Shown here in pieces: positions 1 through 10,759 of a DNA stretch of 64,000 nt. The notes beneath the pieces are model-generated. The model was not told the DNA's origin, made no database searches, and worked only from the letters and a program-made list of their open reading frames with translations. Source of the stretch: Tridacna crocea (Eukaryota > Mollusca > Bivalvia > Cardiida > Cardiidae). The position numbers were made by a program, and so were the translations under genes. Numbering within the stretch: position 1 is the first letter of the stretch; every line of letters starts with the position of its first letter. The stretch is from contig OX031070.1 of NCBI GenBank assembly GCA_943736015.1, forward strand, positions 26,619,673-26,683,672, written 5' to 3'.

Positions 1-604
1 TCCTGCAAAACTTTTCACTTCCCTATTAATTAATGCAGTTAAACAGTCCGTCCCTCAGACCTCGACAAACCCAAAACGTCCTGACAAGCCTTGGTACAAT
101 GATGATTGTAAACAGGCTGTCAAAGACAGAAAACAGGCCCTTAGAAAATTTAACCTCAGGCCAACCAAAGAAAATCTCAACTTATTCCGTATTTCCAGGG
201 CAAAAGCCCGTCGTACCATTAGAGAAAGTAAGCATAAGGCTTGGAGACAGTATGTCTCTAAATTAAATAGTAGAACTACTACTAAAAAAACCTGGGACAT
301 GATCAGAAAGATCAATGGCAAAGGCCAGTCCCCTCTTAGTCACCTTGAAGTTAACAATACCTCGTTGGAATCTCCCCAGGATATAGCTGATGCTCTTGCT
401 GACACCTTTTGCAAAAAGTCTTCCTCTGCAAACTATTCAGAAAAGTTTCAGAGGAATAAAGCTAGAGAAGAAAAGAAAAGGCTTAATTTCGAGTCTTCGA
501 ATTCAGAGCGTTATAATAAACTCTTCACTTTTAAAGAATTAAAATCTGCTCTGAATAAAGCTCACGATTCTTCTCCTGGCCCAGATAAAGTTCATTACCA
601 GTTT

Positions 605-1917
605 TTATACGCCCGTCGAAGGCGTCCGGGCGGGCGGGCGGCGTCCAGTTCTTTGTCCGGAGCATATCTCCAAAACTATACAAGCTAGGGTTATGAAATT
701 TCATGGGTGGATAGATCTCATCGAGGGGGAGTGCAGTGCACAGGAATCATAACTGTTGCTCGCTTAACTTTTGAGTTATTGCCCTTTGTTGTTTTTCATA
801 CTTGAATTTTGTCCGGAGCATATCTCCAAAACTATACTACCTAGGGTTATGAAATTTCATGGATGGATAGATCTCATCGAGGGGGAGTGCAGTGCACAGG
901 AATCATAACTCTTGCTTGCTTAATTTTTTAGTTATTGCCCTATGTTGTTTTTCATACTTGAATTTTGTCCGGAGCATATCTCCAAAACTATACTAGCTAG
1001 GGTTATGAAATTTCATGGGTTGATAGATCTCATCGAGGGGGAGTGCAGTGCACAGGAATCATAACTCTTGCTTGGTTAATTTTTGAGTTATTGCCCTTTG
1101 TTGTTTTTCATACTTGAATTTTGTCATATAGTACGTAGGGTTATGAAATTTCATGGGTTGATAGATCTCATTGAGGGGGAGTGCAGTGCACAGGAATCAT
1201 AACTCTTGCTCGCTTAATTTTTGAGTTATTGCCCTTTGTTGTTTTTCATACTTGAATTTTGTCTGGAGCATATCTCCAAAACTATACTAGCTAGGGTTAT
1301 GAAATTTTATGGGTGGATAGATCTCATCAAGGGAGAGTGCAGTGCACAAGAATCATAACTCTTGCTTGCTTAATTTTTGAGTTATTGCCCTTTGTCGTTT
1401 TTTATACTTCAATTTTGTCTGCTGAATATCTCCAGAACTATACTAGCTAGGGTTATGAAATTTCATGGCTGGATAGATCTCACCGAGGGGGAGTGCAGTG
1501 CACAGGAATCATAACTCTTGCTTGCTTAATTTTTGAGTTATTGCCCTTTGTCGTTTTTCATACTTGATTTTTGTCCGGAGCATATCTCCAAAACTATACT
1601 ACCTAGGGTTATGAAATTTCACAGGAATCATAACTCTTGCTTGCTTAATTTTTGAGTTATTGCCCTTTGTCGTTTTTCATACTTGATTTTTGTCCGGAGC
1701 ATATCTCCAAAACTATACTACCTAGGGTTATGAAATTTCATGGGTGGATAGATCTCATTGAGGGGGAGTGCAGTGCACAGGAATCACAACTCTTGCTTGC
1801 TTAATTTTTGAGTTATTGCCCTTTGTTGTTTTTCATACTTGAATTTTGTCCGGTGCATGCCCCAGCTTTACAACTTGGGGTAAGACGGGCGTATCTTGCG
1901 ACAATTTGCCGCTCTTG
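605..1917 (+). mobile_element. Helentron/HINE-like element with 156-bp cores (E1), inserted in LINE ORF2
   Basis: The left end reads TTATACGCCCGTC (605-617) and the same motif recurs inverted at 1884-1894 (GACGGGCGTAT). It is followed by an imperfect hairpin GCGACAATTTGCCGC (1898-1912) and the terminus CTCTTG. Flanking host bases join without duplication between two T residues, and the LINE frame reads through across the junction. Subterminal inverted repeats, a 3' hairpin and T/T insertion without target-site duplication are the published hallmarks of Helentron-associated non-autonomous elements. There is no ORF inside of transposase or Rep/helicase type. Confidence 0.8.
655..1850 (+). repeat. 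Tandem array of 156-bp core monomers inside E1
   Basis: The landmark GTCCGGAGCATATCTCC recurs with starts at 655, 811, 967, 1123, 1261, 1417, 1573, 1692 and 1848. Spacings are 156 except for two deleted monomers (138 and 119). Monomers are nearly identical, so the array is young or recently homogenised. Length and bivalve context recall ~160 bp satellites known from bivalves; identity with any named satellite is not shown. Confidence 0.93.
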
Positions 1918-4436
1918 TTAAAACACTTACCTTTTACTTCTGTCTCTGTTTTACTTGATATTTTCAATGATATCTGGCAGTCAGGTGTTTTTCCTGCATC
2001 CTGGCGGGAGGCACTAATCATTCCTATCCCAAAATCTGGCAAAGATGGTAGTGATCCGGCCAACTATCGGCCAATAGCCCTTACTAGTTGTCTCTGCAAG
2101 ACCCTAGAACATATGGTCAACGACAGGCTTGTCTGGTTTTTAGAAAAAAACCACCTCATTGTTGATGTACAGAGTGGATTTCGTCGCCAGCGTGGCACCA
2201 TAGATCATCTTGTCCGCTTTGAAACCTTTGTCAGAGAAGCTTTTATTAATAGACAGCATGTAGTATCTGTCTTTTTTGACCTTGAAAGCGCTTACGATAC
2301 AACCTGGAAATACGGAATTTTTAAAGACTTGCATGACTTTGGTCTTCGAGGCCGTCTTCCTCTTTTTATTTCAGCCTTCTTGGATGAACGTCTTTTCCGC
2401 GTCCGAGTTGGTAATACTGTCTCGGGAGCCCGTGAACAGGAAATGGGTGTACCCCAAGGATGTATTCTCTCTGTTACACTTTTCAGTGTAAAAATAAACA
2501 GTATAGTTAAAGCTATCTGTCCTGGTGTAGACTGTTCCCTCTATGTTGATGACTTCGTTATATGCTTCAGATCTCGAAATATGAATATTATTGAGAGACA
2601 ACTTCAGCAATGTCTCAACAAATTGCAAACATGGTCTGATGAAAATGGCTTCAAATTTTTAAAGTCCAAAACTAAGTGCATGCACCTCTGTAATCTACGA
2701 GGTGTTCATCCAGATCCTGAACTTTATCTGGACAAAACTAAAATTGAAGTCGTTTCTGAGTTTAAATTTCTTGGAGTCATCTTTGACAGAAAGCTATCCT
2801 TCCTTCCTCACATCACTGCCCTTAAAAAGAAGTGCAATCTTCTTAAGGTTGTGGCTCATTCTGAATGTGGAGCAGACCGTAAAGTCCTCTTGCGGCTTTA
2901 TCGGTCTTTAGTTCACTCCAAGGTGGACTATGGATCTGTTGTATACGGATCTGCCCGTAAATCCTATCGGAAAATTCTTGATTCTATACATCACGAAGGT
3001 CTACGTCTTGTACTTGGAGCTTTCAGAACTTCTCCCGTCAATAGTCTTTATGTCGAGGCTAATGAACCTTCTCTTTCTTACAGGAGAGAAAAACTCTCAC
3101 TTCAGTATATTTTAAAACTTAAGTTGAATCGTTTTAATCCAACTCATAACGTTGTCTTTAAACCTGAGTATAAACGTCTTTTTGAAAGGAAACCAAATGT
3201 TATTCCTCCATTTGGTATCCACATGGAGCCCATTGTAGATAACCTTGGCATAGACACCGAGTCTATTGCCGACTATAAAATCTCTGAAATCCCTCCATGG
3301 ACACTAAACAGTGTAGAATTCAGATTTGACCTTGCATCTGACAAAAAGTCTGTCACAGATAGAACTGTATTTCATGCTAGATACAACGACATAAAGGAGC
3401 ATTATTTTTCCTTCAAACCCATCTATACAGATGGATCTAAAGAAGGCAATTCTGTTGCAGCTGCCGCTGTTTATGGACAAAGGAGCTTAAAATGCCGCCT
3501 TCCAAACAACTCTTCTATCTTCTCTGCTGAAATTAAAGCAGTAGATCTTGCCCTTAATCTAGTTGAAAGTTCTAATTCCAACCGTTTTATTATAAATCTT
3601 TTCAGACTCTTTGTCAACATTACAGGCCTTTTCAAATCAACGACTTGAGAATCCTGTAATCTGCAGTTTACTTGAAAGGATCTCGCAAATTTCTTCTAAG
3701 AATAGATTGGTGTTCTGCTGGCTTCCACGTCATTTAGGCATCAAAGGCAATGAAAATGCCGATAGGTCTGCCATATCTGCACTTAACCTTCCCATTTCAG
3801 ATTTTAAAGTTCCACACACTGATTTTAAATCCTCCGTTTTATCACATATCCAATCTTCTTGGCAATCCCAGTGGGATGCTGATATTTTCAATAAACTGCA
3901 TTCAGTTAAACCATCCCGTGGTGAATGGTATCCCGTTTACAGATCCGTTCGTCGAGAAGAAGTGATAATTGCACAACTTCGAATTGGCCATTCACGCATC
4001 ACACATTCCTGGCTCTTGACAAAAGATGATGCCCCTGAATGTATACCATGCAATGCAACCTTTTCTGTAAAACATATCCTACTAGATTGCATTGACTTTC
4101 AGCCAGTTCGTTCAAAATATTTCAACATAGATATTTTGAAAAATCTTTTTGGTTCTGTCAGCGTTGAATCTATTATCGCTTTCATAAAGGAGATTGGCAT
4201 TTACAATAAACTGTGATATTTACTCTTGAGTTTCTTGCCCATCTTTTTACAACATTCTTTACTTCATTAATATTCACTGTGCATCTCCTTAATGGGAGGA
4301 TTGGCTCTCTTGGAGACATCTTATCTCATTGGAGACAGGACCTCTTAAATGGGAGTATTTGATCCCATTGGAGGCCCCAATCTTTACCAGTTTTAACCTC
4401 ATTTCCAAGGAAAAACAATATTATCAGTCTTGCCTT

Positions 4437-5325
4437 TTAACCTAAAACTGTTGAGTATGCAGGGAATGCCCAGCCACTCAATATCATATTTTATGCACAT
4501 TATAAATGACACATATTTCTTTTTCATTTAAAAAACTGCTTTTTATCAAACCAGCATTGAGTTTAAACCTTTTTATCACATTCTTAAATCTTATCATTTA
4601 AAAGTTTTGAGTAGATAGGGATTGCCCTGTAACTCAATAATGCCCTTTATGCATTCTTCTTAATTCAGTTCTTATCATTTAAAACATTTGAGTATATAGG
4701 GATTGCCCTGTAACTCGATGATGCCCTTTATGCATTAAATTTTCTTAATTCGATTCTTTTATTGTCATTCAAACTTTATTCAGTTTAAACAACTCCACGT
4801 TTATTATCTTTTAACATAGATATGCGCGCTAAATGACCAAAGTTGTTGATGCGCCATAAAACAACATTCATTCATTTTAACCTAAAGCTTTGGAGTAGGC
4901 AGGGTTGCCCAGCCACTTGATATCATATTTTATGCACATTATAAATGACACATTTTTTTTTTTTCATTTAAAAAACTTCTTTTTATCAAACCAGCATTGA
5001 GTTTAAACCTTTTTATCACATTCTTAAATCTTATCATTTAAAACTTTTGAGAGTATAGGGATTGCCCTGTATCTTGATAATGCCCTTTATGCATACTTCT
5101 TAATTCAGTTCTTATCATTTAAAACTTTTGAGTATACAGGGATTGCCCTGTAACTCGATGATGCCCTTTATGCATTAAATTTTCTTAATTCAATTCTTTT
5201 ATTATCATTCAAACTTTATTCAGTTTAAACAACTCCACGTTTATTATCTTTTAACATAGATATGCACGCTAAATGACCAAAGCTGTTGATGCGCCATAAA
5301 ACAACATTCATTAATTCATTCATTA
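4437..5325 (+). repeat. LINE 3'UTR present as a ~440-bp tandem duplication
   Basis: The block beginning TTTTAACCTAAA at about 4435 and ending with GCGCCATAAAACAACATTC at about 4873 is repeated from about 4875 to 5320. Each copy also holds an internal ~83-bp duplication around GGGATTGCCCTGTAACTC. The truncated copy at 21613-22360 has a single unit, so the duplication is private to this copy or to a subfamily. Confidence 0.85.
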
Positions 5326-5362
5326 TGACCAGGAAATTAATCCCTGGCCTTCCAAGTTAATT

Positions 5363-5465
5363 CAATCCCTTATCATACAATCCTGACTTTCAATGACCTT
5401 AAATAAGAAGGGTTGTGAAAAAGCATTTTCAGAAAAGAAGAAAATGCTTTTTGCACAGTTAAATA
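5363..5465 (+). mobile_element. Partial hairpin MITE (P family)
   Basis: Left-arm sequence (ATACAATCCTGACTTTCAATGACC) and a degenerate central hairpin around AGAAGAAAATGC are visible; the right arm is missing. Confidence 0.55.
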
Positions 5466-5575
5466 ACTTGTCAGAAATAGTTTGCCTTTAACTTTGATAT
5501 TTGGTATTTATCTTCATTGTAGACCTTTACTACTTAGTACTCAGGTGAGTGATATAGGACCATCATGGTCCCCTC
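5466..5575 (+). mobile_element. Right end of a Helentron-like element (AGCTCACCTGAGC family)
   Basis: ACTCAGGTGAGT is followed by GATATA, the perfect 7-bp-stem hairpin GGACCATCATGGTCC (5557-5571) and CCTCG before TT. The preceding ~70 bases match, inverted, the end at 10276-10375. No left end is seen, so the element is 5'-truncated. Confidence 0.7.
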
Positions 5576-6117
5576 GTTCACATCACTCTTCTTCCAATCT
5601 GTGGAATAACATTCTTGCGATATATAAGTGAGCTTCCTACTTATGGCATTTTACTGTCTAGTTGAATTCATTTCTTCAATGGTTTGCCCTGGTGTTACAC
5701 TGCACACAACACAGTACTTGATGTAAGATCGCTGTGCCATAACCTCTCTTGACGTCGTCATTTTTGAAAGTCTAATAGTGGTAGCTTCATTATAAAACAT
5801 CATAAAACGGTCACATTTGACCTCATTTGTATGAATCGTTGTACAAGGTCGCGCCACAATTTGACAATTTTTTTTGTCTATATAATTTTGACTTGATTTT
5901 ATCGAAATGTTTATGTTAGTTCTTGCATGAAGCAACACTATCACAATCCAATTAATTATTATTTTTCTAGTGGGCCACTTACCCTTACCATGGGTTAAAA
6001 ATTTTTCTACTTTAATACATCGCGAAAGCTGACATTCAATTAAGTGTGTTATTGTTTGTACAAGAGGTGCAGCTATTTGCGTTCGGAGTTTCAAGGCTGT
6101 ATCTTTCTGTTTGGCCT
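5576..6117. other. Upstream region of the ROCO gene, no gene recognised
   Basis: Mostly unique AT-rich sequence. A 147-codon open frame on the minus strand (5651-6094) has no recognisable domain and ordinary composition for chance; I do not call it. The ROCO promoter or 5' exon may lie here, but no core promoter element can be assigned with confidence. Confidence 0.4.
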
Positions 6118-6232
6118 ACTTTCTAAATGATTCTACGGCATTTTGGGACAACCCTCAAAGGTCAAAAGCAAAAATTGTCTGGAAAAGAATAGAAAACATT
6201 GTGGGAAACGGAGAAAATGCTGGTTTCCTTCT
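6118..6232 (+). mobile_element. Partial hairpin MITE (P family)
   Basis: GAAAACATTGTGGGAAACGG and AGAAAATGCTGG are the left hairpin arm of the P family; sequence then diverges, so only one arm remains. Confidence 0.6.
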
Positions 6233-6497
6233 AGATGCATTGTACAAACCAGGTCATTGTGAATCAATGAAATCTGCTTTGTCTAACAACTGAGTAGAAG
6301 TAGAATGGTTCTTAGATGTGTAAAAGATTCACCAACAGCAAAAACCATGGACTTGGGTCACTGCACAGCCTGACCTGAGTAGCTACTTTTTGTGTCTGTA
6401 ATTGATCCCATTTGCACAGATTATGGCTGAAAAGTATTTTATGTAGGTGAATAATTTGTTTTATTTTTTATTCTAAAGTAAAGCTATAGTCTCTTAA

Positions 6498-6507
6498 TAC
6501 TTTTCAG
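6498..6507 (+). promoter_or_regulatory. Probable 3' splice acceptor in the 5'UTR of the ROCO gene
   Basis: AATACTTTTCAG is a pyrimidine tract ending in AG, 10 bases before the start codon. The TAA at 6509-6511 is in frame with the ORF, so coding cannot extend upstream across this point; an upstream non-coding exon is the simplest reading. Confidence 0.5.
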
Positions 6508-6517
6508 ATAACTAATT

Positions 6518-9500
6518 ATGGAAGCCAGACATGAATCAGATACAATGGAAGTGGGCAGTGAGTCGGCTGATGGTGAGGGTGATGGACAATTGCAGAGAAC
6601 AGCAGACAGAATCATTAGAATTTTAAGCCAAGTAGCTGAATGTCTTGATGAAGATGAGATGGAGGACATGAATGCAATTGTTTTGGAGATTTTAGAATTA
6701 GCAAAGAAAAATGATACGGAGACAAAGGAGATGTTAATTGAGTATTATATTGGCTTTTTGGAGTTAGTTGAATTCTGTTCTGGAATATCTGTAGAATTGA
6801 TCCAGCAAGCTATAAGATCTTTCCTGCTGATTGAACAGGATGCAGAGGGTTTAGGTAAACTGGTTTATGACTTGTATGTGGAGATGATCCTTGTAGAATA
6901 TCCATCTTTGAGTATCGACATGAACTTGACGCCAGATTTGCTCAGAGCCTATTTTAGACTACTGACTGAAGGGTTTGAAGAAATTTGCCACATTCGTTTA
7001 ATGGTTGTTGGAATGTATAGTGTTGGAAAAACTACACTTGTTAGAAGACTTTGCAATCAGAGTATTGAAGGTGTTGAAAGTACTGTAGGCGTTGACATTC
7101 TCACAAATTCCTGTGAAATCAATGATGATGGTGACTGGGAAGTAAGTACAAACGATGAGAAAGATAGATTCTATAGTGAACGACTTCAAGAGCTGGTGAA
7201 CAAGTATGGCAAGAGAACACATATTCCAAACCAAGAATCTTCAATTTTAGAGCCAGAACCAAGCACAACAACAGATACAACAACAAGCTCTCTAAGTACA
7301 CCAACATTACCAGAGTATGAGACAGAAAAAGTAACTTTCAAGATGAAAGTTGATGAAAACATACAGCAGGATAATAAAAGTTTTTACAAGGACTTCGAAA
7401 GGGCTGCCAAAGAAAAGAAGACTCCTAAAAGAAAACCAACAGTATCAATTTGGGATTTTGCTGGCCAGTCTGTCTACTATTCAACCCATCACTTTTTTCT
7501 TAATGCCAGGTCAATCTATCTAGTTGTTCTTGATATAAGTCAAAAATTATCTGACAAAGTGGCAGACAGGAATCCTGTATTAGAAAGTACGGCTGATGAT
7601 TACACCTGTCATGATGCTTTCAAGTTTTGGATGAAGAGTATTTACATTTATACAGAACAGAAAAAGAAGGAGACAGCCATGTCAGCCCATGGCAGAATAC
7701 AAAATCCTACATACAAACCAACAATTATCCTCATTGGGACTCACAAAGATAAGTTAAAACCTGACGACCTAAAAGGTCAAACTCATGATGAGTATGCAGG
7801 TGATTATTTCTATAAAGCGCTGGAGTGCTTTATTGGTACACCTATTATGAAACTTGTGCATGGAAAGAAATTTTTGATCAGTAAACATGATGAAGCAAAA
7901 GAATTTCTGAACATCAAAGAAGAAATATTGAAGATAGCTAAGGGTTCTCTAGTTTGGCGTGAAAAAGTTCCAGCCAACTTTATTCTGTTGGAAAAAGCTG
8001 TGTATGATAGGAAGAATCATGGGGACAAATTGATGAATTTTGAGGACCTTGAGAAAGTGAATAAGAATTCAGATCTTCCCAGGCAAAATAAAGATGATAT
8101 CAGAGCATTTCTTGTTTTCCATCATGCCTTTGGAAATGTCATGTATTACGATCAAGACTTTTTAGATCAGATGATCATTCTCAATCCTCAGTGGATCATT
8201 GATATTTTCAAAATCTTCATAACCCACAAAAACTACGAAACAAACAAGCATATGAAACAGCAGCAAATCATTAAGCAGTTTGGAAAACTTGAGAAAGATT
8301 ATATTCATGGTCTGCTTAAAGAATTAGAATGGTCTGACAGGACAGAAGACATAGTCAGGTGCATGGAATATTTGAATGTCATGGTTAGGCCGATAGCACC
8401 AGTAGAGAATGATGCTCCAGAAACTAGATCCAGGCCTCAAGGGAGGATGACAGCACCTTTCTTTCAAAAGTATTGTATGAACGAGCAAACAGAGGAGGAT
8501 TTCTATATCATGCCTAGCCAGCTCCCACTAAAGCCAACAGATGAAGAATTACAGAAGCTCTTTGAAAATTGTGATGGTTGGCAGCCACCAACACTGTGCT
8601 TGAATATAAAGAAAGGCTTTTTGCCGCCTTTTGTGTTTCACTGCATTATAGCCACAGTCCTAAAAGCACTTCCAATAGCTAAAGTTAAAGGTGAATATCT
8701 GCTGTTCAGTGGGCTTGCTGGATTCGATGTAATAAATACTAGAATACTTCTAATTTGGTGCATAGACAATTTTTTGCACATTACTGTTATTTTCAGTGAT
8801 GATGATGAAACACCTGAAGATAGGATGGAATGTTGCAAATATGTGAAAAGGAATTTTGAAGAGTTAGTTTTGAGAGCATTCAACTTTCATGGAAAAAATA
8901 CTTTTGATAAGGATGATTTGTTTGATTACTGGATGAAGTGTCCTAAATGCCCACAACAGATCCCATTTCAGAAAGCTATAAAACACAATCCTTATATAAC
9001 AATAGAAGGACTTTTTAATGTTAAGAAATTAGAAAGCAGACAGAAAATGCGCTGCAACATCTGTAGCAAGGTAGTAAAAGAGAAGGAGGTTGTAGAATAC
9101 TGGTTTGACACTAAACAAGATAAAAAAGATTCAGCCTGTGTAGTCCAGGAGGAGCATCTTAAAAAGGACCTAACATTAGATATGTTGGCTGACTTTTCAG
9201 AAGAAATTACGTCAAACCAAAGAGAGCTTGCAGAAGAATTGTATGTAGATTATTGCAAGATAAAATGTGACCATAGCAGCCCAAACACAAATCTAGTATT
9301 TCATATACTGTATAACTGGAATTTATGCAATGGAAGTCAAGCAGCACTGCTTGAAGCAATGAAAAATTCAAAATGCAACACTGATAACTTTGACAGAATT
9401 GTGAATAGGCTTGAGACAGAAGACACAAAACAGAAGATTATGGAATACATGGAAAAGCTTGATGTAATTAAATCCAAGTTTCAGCAAGATGATCAATGGG

Positions 9501-9763
9501 GCAGAGTAGTCAATAAATTGGTCCAGTGCATAGGACAGGAATATTGGATTTTAGGAATTAGACTTGGTATAGATGAGAAAAATATGCAACAGATGTCACT
9601 TGATCATGTGGGAAACAGCAAAGGACATATAAGGGCATATCTTGAAGAATGGAGAAAACAAGATGCAGAAAATGGGCTGCAAGACTTGATTAAAGCTTTA
9701 GTGAAAAGTTCCTCTGATATAGATGCCATCACAAAGTGCATTTTGAAAATATACTCAGTTTAA
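6518..9763 (+). CDS. ROCO-family protein: Roc GTPase-COR with C-terminal death-fold region
   Basis: An uninterrupted 1081-residue ORF in one coding exon. The Roc GTPase has its P-loop at 165-172 (GMYSVGKT), G3 DFAGQ at 313-317 and G4 THKD at 408-411. The G1-G3 gap is about 140 residues, far longer than usual, and contains an S/T-rich stretch near 243-270. A COR domain follows from about 480 (ANFILLEKAV; then LNPQWIIDIF). A CxxC...CxxC cluster (C808, C811, C846, C849) suggests a zinc ribbon. Two helical death-fold-like regions close the protein: about 884-965 and a clearer Death domain at about 991-1075 (QWGRVVNKL, LGIRLGI). Residues 1-150 are acidic and helical, unassigned. No LRR, ankyrin or kinase is present. 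ROCO proteins dimerise through COR and hydrolyse GTP; the death domain suggests signalling in apoptosis or innate immunity, by inference. The start is fixed by the in-frame stop at 6509. Confidence 0.9.
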   Translation: MEARHESDTMEVGSESADGEGDGQLQRTADRIIRILSQVAECLDEDEMEDMNAIVLEILELAKKNDTETKEMLIEYYIGFLELVEFCSGISVELIQQAIRSFLLIEQDAEGLGKLVYDLYVEMILVEYPSLSIDMNLTPDLLRAYFRLLTEGFEEICHIRLMVVGMYSVGKTTLVRRLCNQSIEGVESTVGVDILTNSCEINDDGDWEVSTNDEKDRFYSERLQELVNKYGKRTHIPNQESSILEPEPSTTTDTTTSSLSTPTLPEYETEKVTFKMKVDENIQQDNKSFYKDFERAAKEKKTPKRKPTVSIWDFAGQSVYYSTHHFFLNARSIYLVVLDISQKLSDKVADRNPVLESTADDYTCHDAFKFWMKSIYIYTEQKKKETAMSAHGRIQNPTYKPTIILIGTHKDKLKPDDLKGQTHDEYAGDYFYKALECFIGTPIMKLVHGKKFLISKHDEAKEFLNIKEEILKIAKGSLVWREKVPANFILLEKAVYDRKNHGDKLMNFEDLEKVNKNSDLPRQNKDDIRAFLVFHHAFGNVMYYDQDFLDQMIILNPQWIIDIFKIFITHKNYETNKHMKQQQIIKQFGKLEKDYIHGLLKELEWSDRTEDIVRCMEYLNVMVRPIAPVENDAPETRSRPQGRMTAPFFQKYCMNEQTEEDFYIMPSQLPLKPTDEELQKLFENCDGWQPPTLCLNIKKGFLPPFVFHCIIATVLKALPIAKVKGEYLLFSGLAGFDVINTRILLIWCIDNFLHITVIFSDDDETPEDRMECCKYVKRNFEELVLRAFNFHGKNTFDKDDLFDYWMKCPKCPQQIPFQKAIKHNPYITIEGLFNVKKLESRQKMRCNICSKVVKEKEVVEYWFDTKQDKKDSACVVQEEHLKKDLTLDMLADFSEEITSNQRELAEELYVDYCKIKCDHSSPNTNLVFHILYNWNLCNGSQAALLEAMKNSKCNTDNFDRIVNRLETEDTKQKIMEYMEKLDVIKSKFQQDDQWGRVVNKLVQCIGQEYWILGIRLGIDEKNMQQMSLDHVGNSKGHIRAYLEEWRKQDAENGLQDLIKALVKSSSDIDAITKCILKIYSV

Positions 9764-9880
9764 ACATGTAGAGAATCGGGATAGCTGGTTGTTTGCAGAG
9801 TAAAATTGTTCAGTCAGGACAAGTACTTTTATGAATGTTACATCTACCATTATCACTGTATAGGTGAAAATCAGACCTTT
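9764..9880 (+). other. ROCO 3' flank
   Basis: About 117 bases separate the stop codon from the first transposon end. No AATAAA is seen here; the first candidates (ATTAAA/AATAAA at 10525-10535) lie inside an element, so the transcript may end within a transposon or use a variant signal. Confidence 0.4.
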
Positions 9881-10759
9881 TTAGCTTACCTGAGCAGGAA
9901 GTGCTCACAGAAAGGTTTTGTGATTGATCTGTGTCCAGTGTCTGCCATGATTCCTTTGTCATCAACTTTACTTTTCAGTTCAATACTCTTGAAAGGTTGT
10001 CAGAAACCTCGTCTTAATAATGTGTCTGAGGAGTTCTATAATGTCAGATCAAAAACTAGGTCACTAGGTCAAATCCTTAAAAAAAAAAAAATGTGTATAC
10101 ATGCCTTATAGGCCACATTTCAATCCAAAAATTGAAATGTGGTTAGAATATCTGCCTTGATGATATTTCAGACGAGATTGAAAATGGGTTATGTCGGGTC
10201 AGAAACTAGGTCATTAGGTTAAATCTTAGAAAATGATATTATGGAGGACTTTGAAAATGGATCATGTTCAATCAACAAGAGGACCACGATGGTCCTATAT
10301 TGTTCACCTGAGTACAAAGCAGCAAAGGTCTACAACAAAGACTATAATTACCAAATATTGAGGTTCAAGGGCTAATGATGATCAAAAAGAGCGGCAAATT
10401 GTCGCAAGATATGCAATCCCACCGCCAGTTGTACATGAGGTATAATAGTTGCAAAGGGCAGCCAATGCAACAAACAATTTTACTTGAGACTTCAAAATTC
10501 CACTCTGGACAAGCAAACAATACTATTAAAATAAAGATCAAAGTGGGATTACTCAAAATCCATGCTAGGTAGAGTTATTGTTCTTGAACACAGTACTCTG
10601 TAATATCACAACAAACATGCATACCAATTTTGAATTCGTTCTTACTTAAGATGACAAAGTTATATTCCAAACAAGCATTCAATGCAGACTCATGTGAGAT
10701 TTTATTGAGACAGACATTCTAACCAATTTTCAATTCAGCTTAGCAAGAAGTGTGGTCTC

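Larger units (their letters stand above)
2..4216 (+). pseudogene. LINE ORF2 (RT + RNase H), interrupted and frameshifted
   Basis: The reading frame is open from base 2 to 604 (linker region with a PWYNDDCK motif, then the RT N-terminus with SPGPDKVHY). It is cut by an insertion and resumes at 1918 in a compatible frame. RT blocks follow: NYRPIALTSCLCK, SGFRRQRGTIDHL, FFDLESAYD (catalytic Asp), GVPQGCILS and the catalytic YVDD box near 2543. An RNase H domain starts near 3420 (YTDGSKEG, then the SAEIKA block). At about 3600-3610 the frame shifts by one base inside the RNase H domain and the rest continues in the frame of 3611-4216, containing WLPRHLGIKGNENAD and a C-terminal CNATFSVKHILLDC segment like the Cys/His tail of related elements. 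Two lesions mean this copy is inactive, though sequence between them is otherwise open, so decay is fairly recent. Confidence 0.9.
1..5325 (+). mobile_element. Non-LTR retrotransposon (LINE), I/jockey group with RNase H, 5' end outside window
   Basis: A LINE runs in from the left edge. Its ORF2 carries a reverse transcriptase and an RNase H domain and ends at 4216; a long AT-rich 3'UTR follows and ends in an ATTC/CATT-type simple tail near 5325. The upstream endonuclease would lie left of position 1. The element is broken by a Helentron-like insertion (605-1917) and by one frameshift near 3605. A second, 5'-truncated copy at 21613-22360 (minus strand) matches ORF2 from about 4052 and the 3'UTR, and its target-site duplication confirms where the family's 3' end lies. 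RNase H downstream of RT points to the I superfamily; the exact clade needs a tree. Confidence 0.93.

Noticed and set aside
655..1850. CRISPR-like array or classical centromeric satellite
   Set aside because: The unit is uniform without spacers and is bounded by mobile-element ends inside a LINE.
5651..6094. 147-codon minus-strand open frame upstream of the ROCO gene
   Set aside because: No domain, signal peptide or conserved-looking motif; AT-rich sequence gives such frames by chance.
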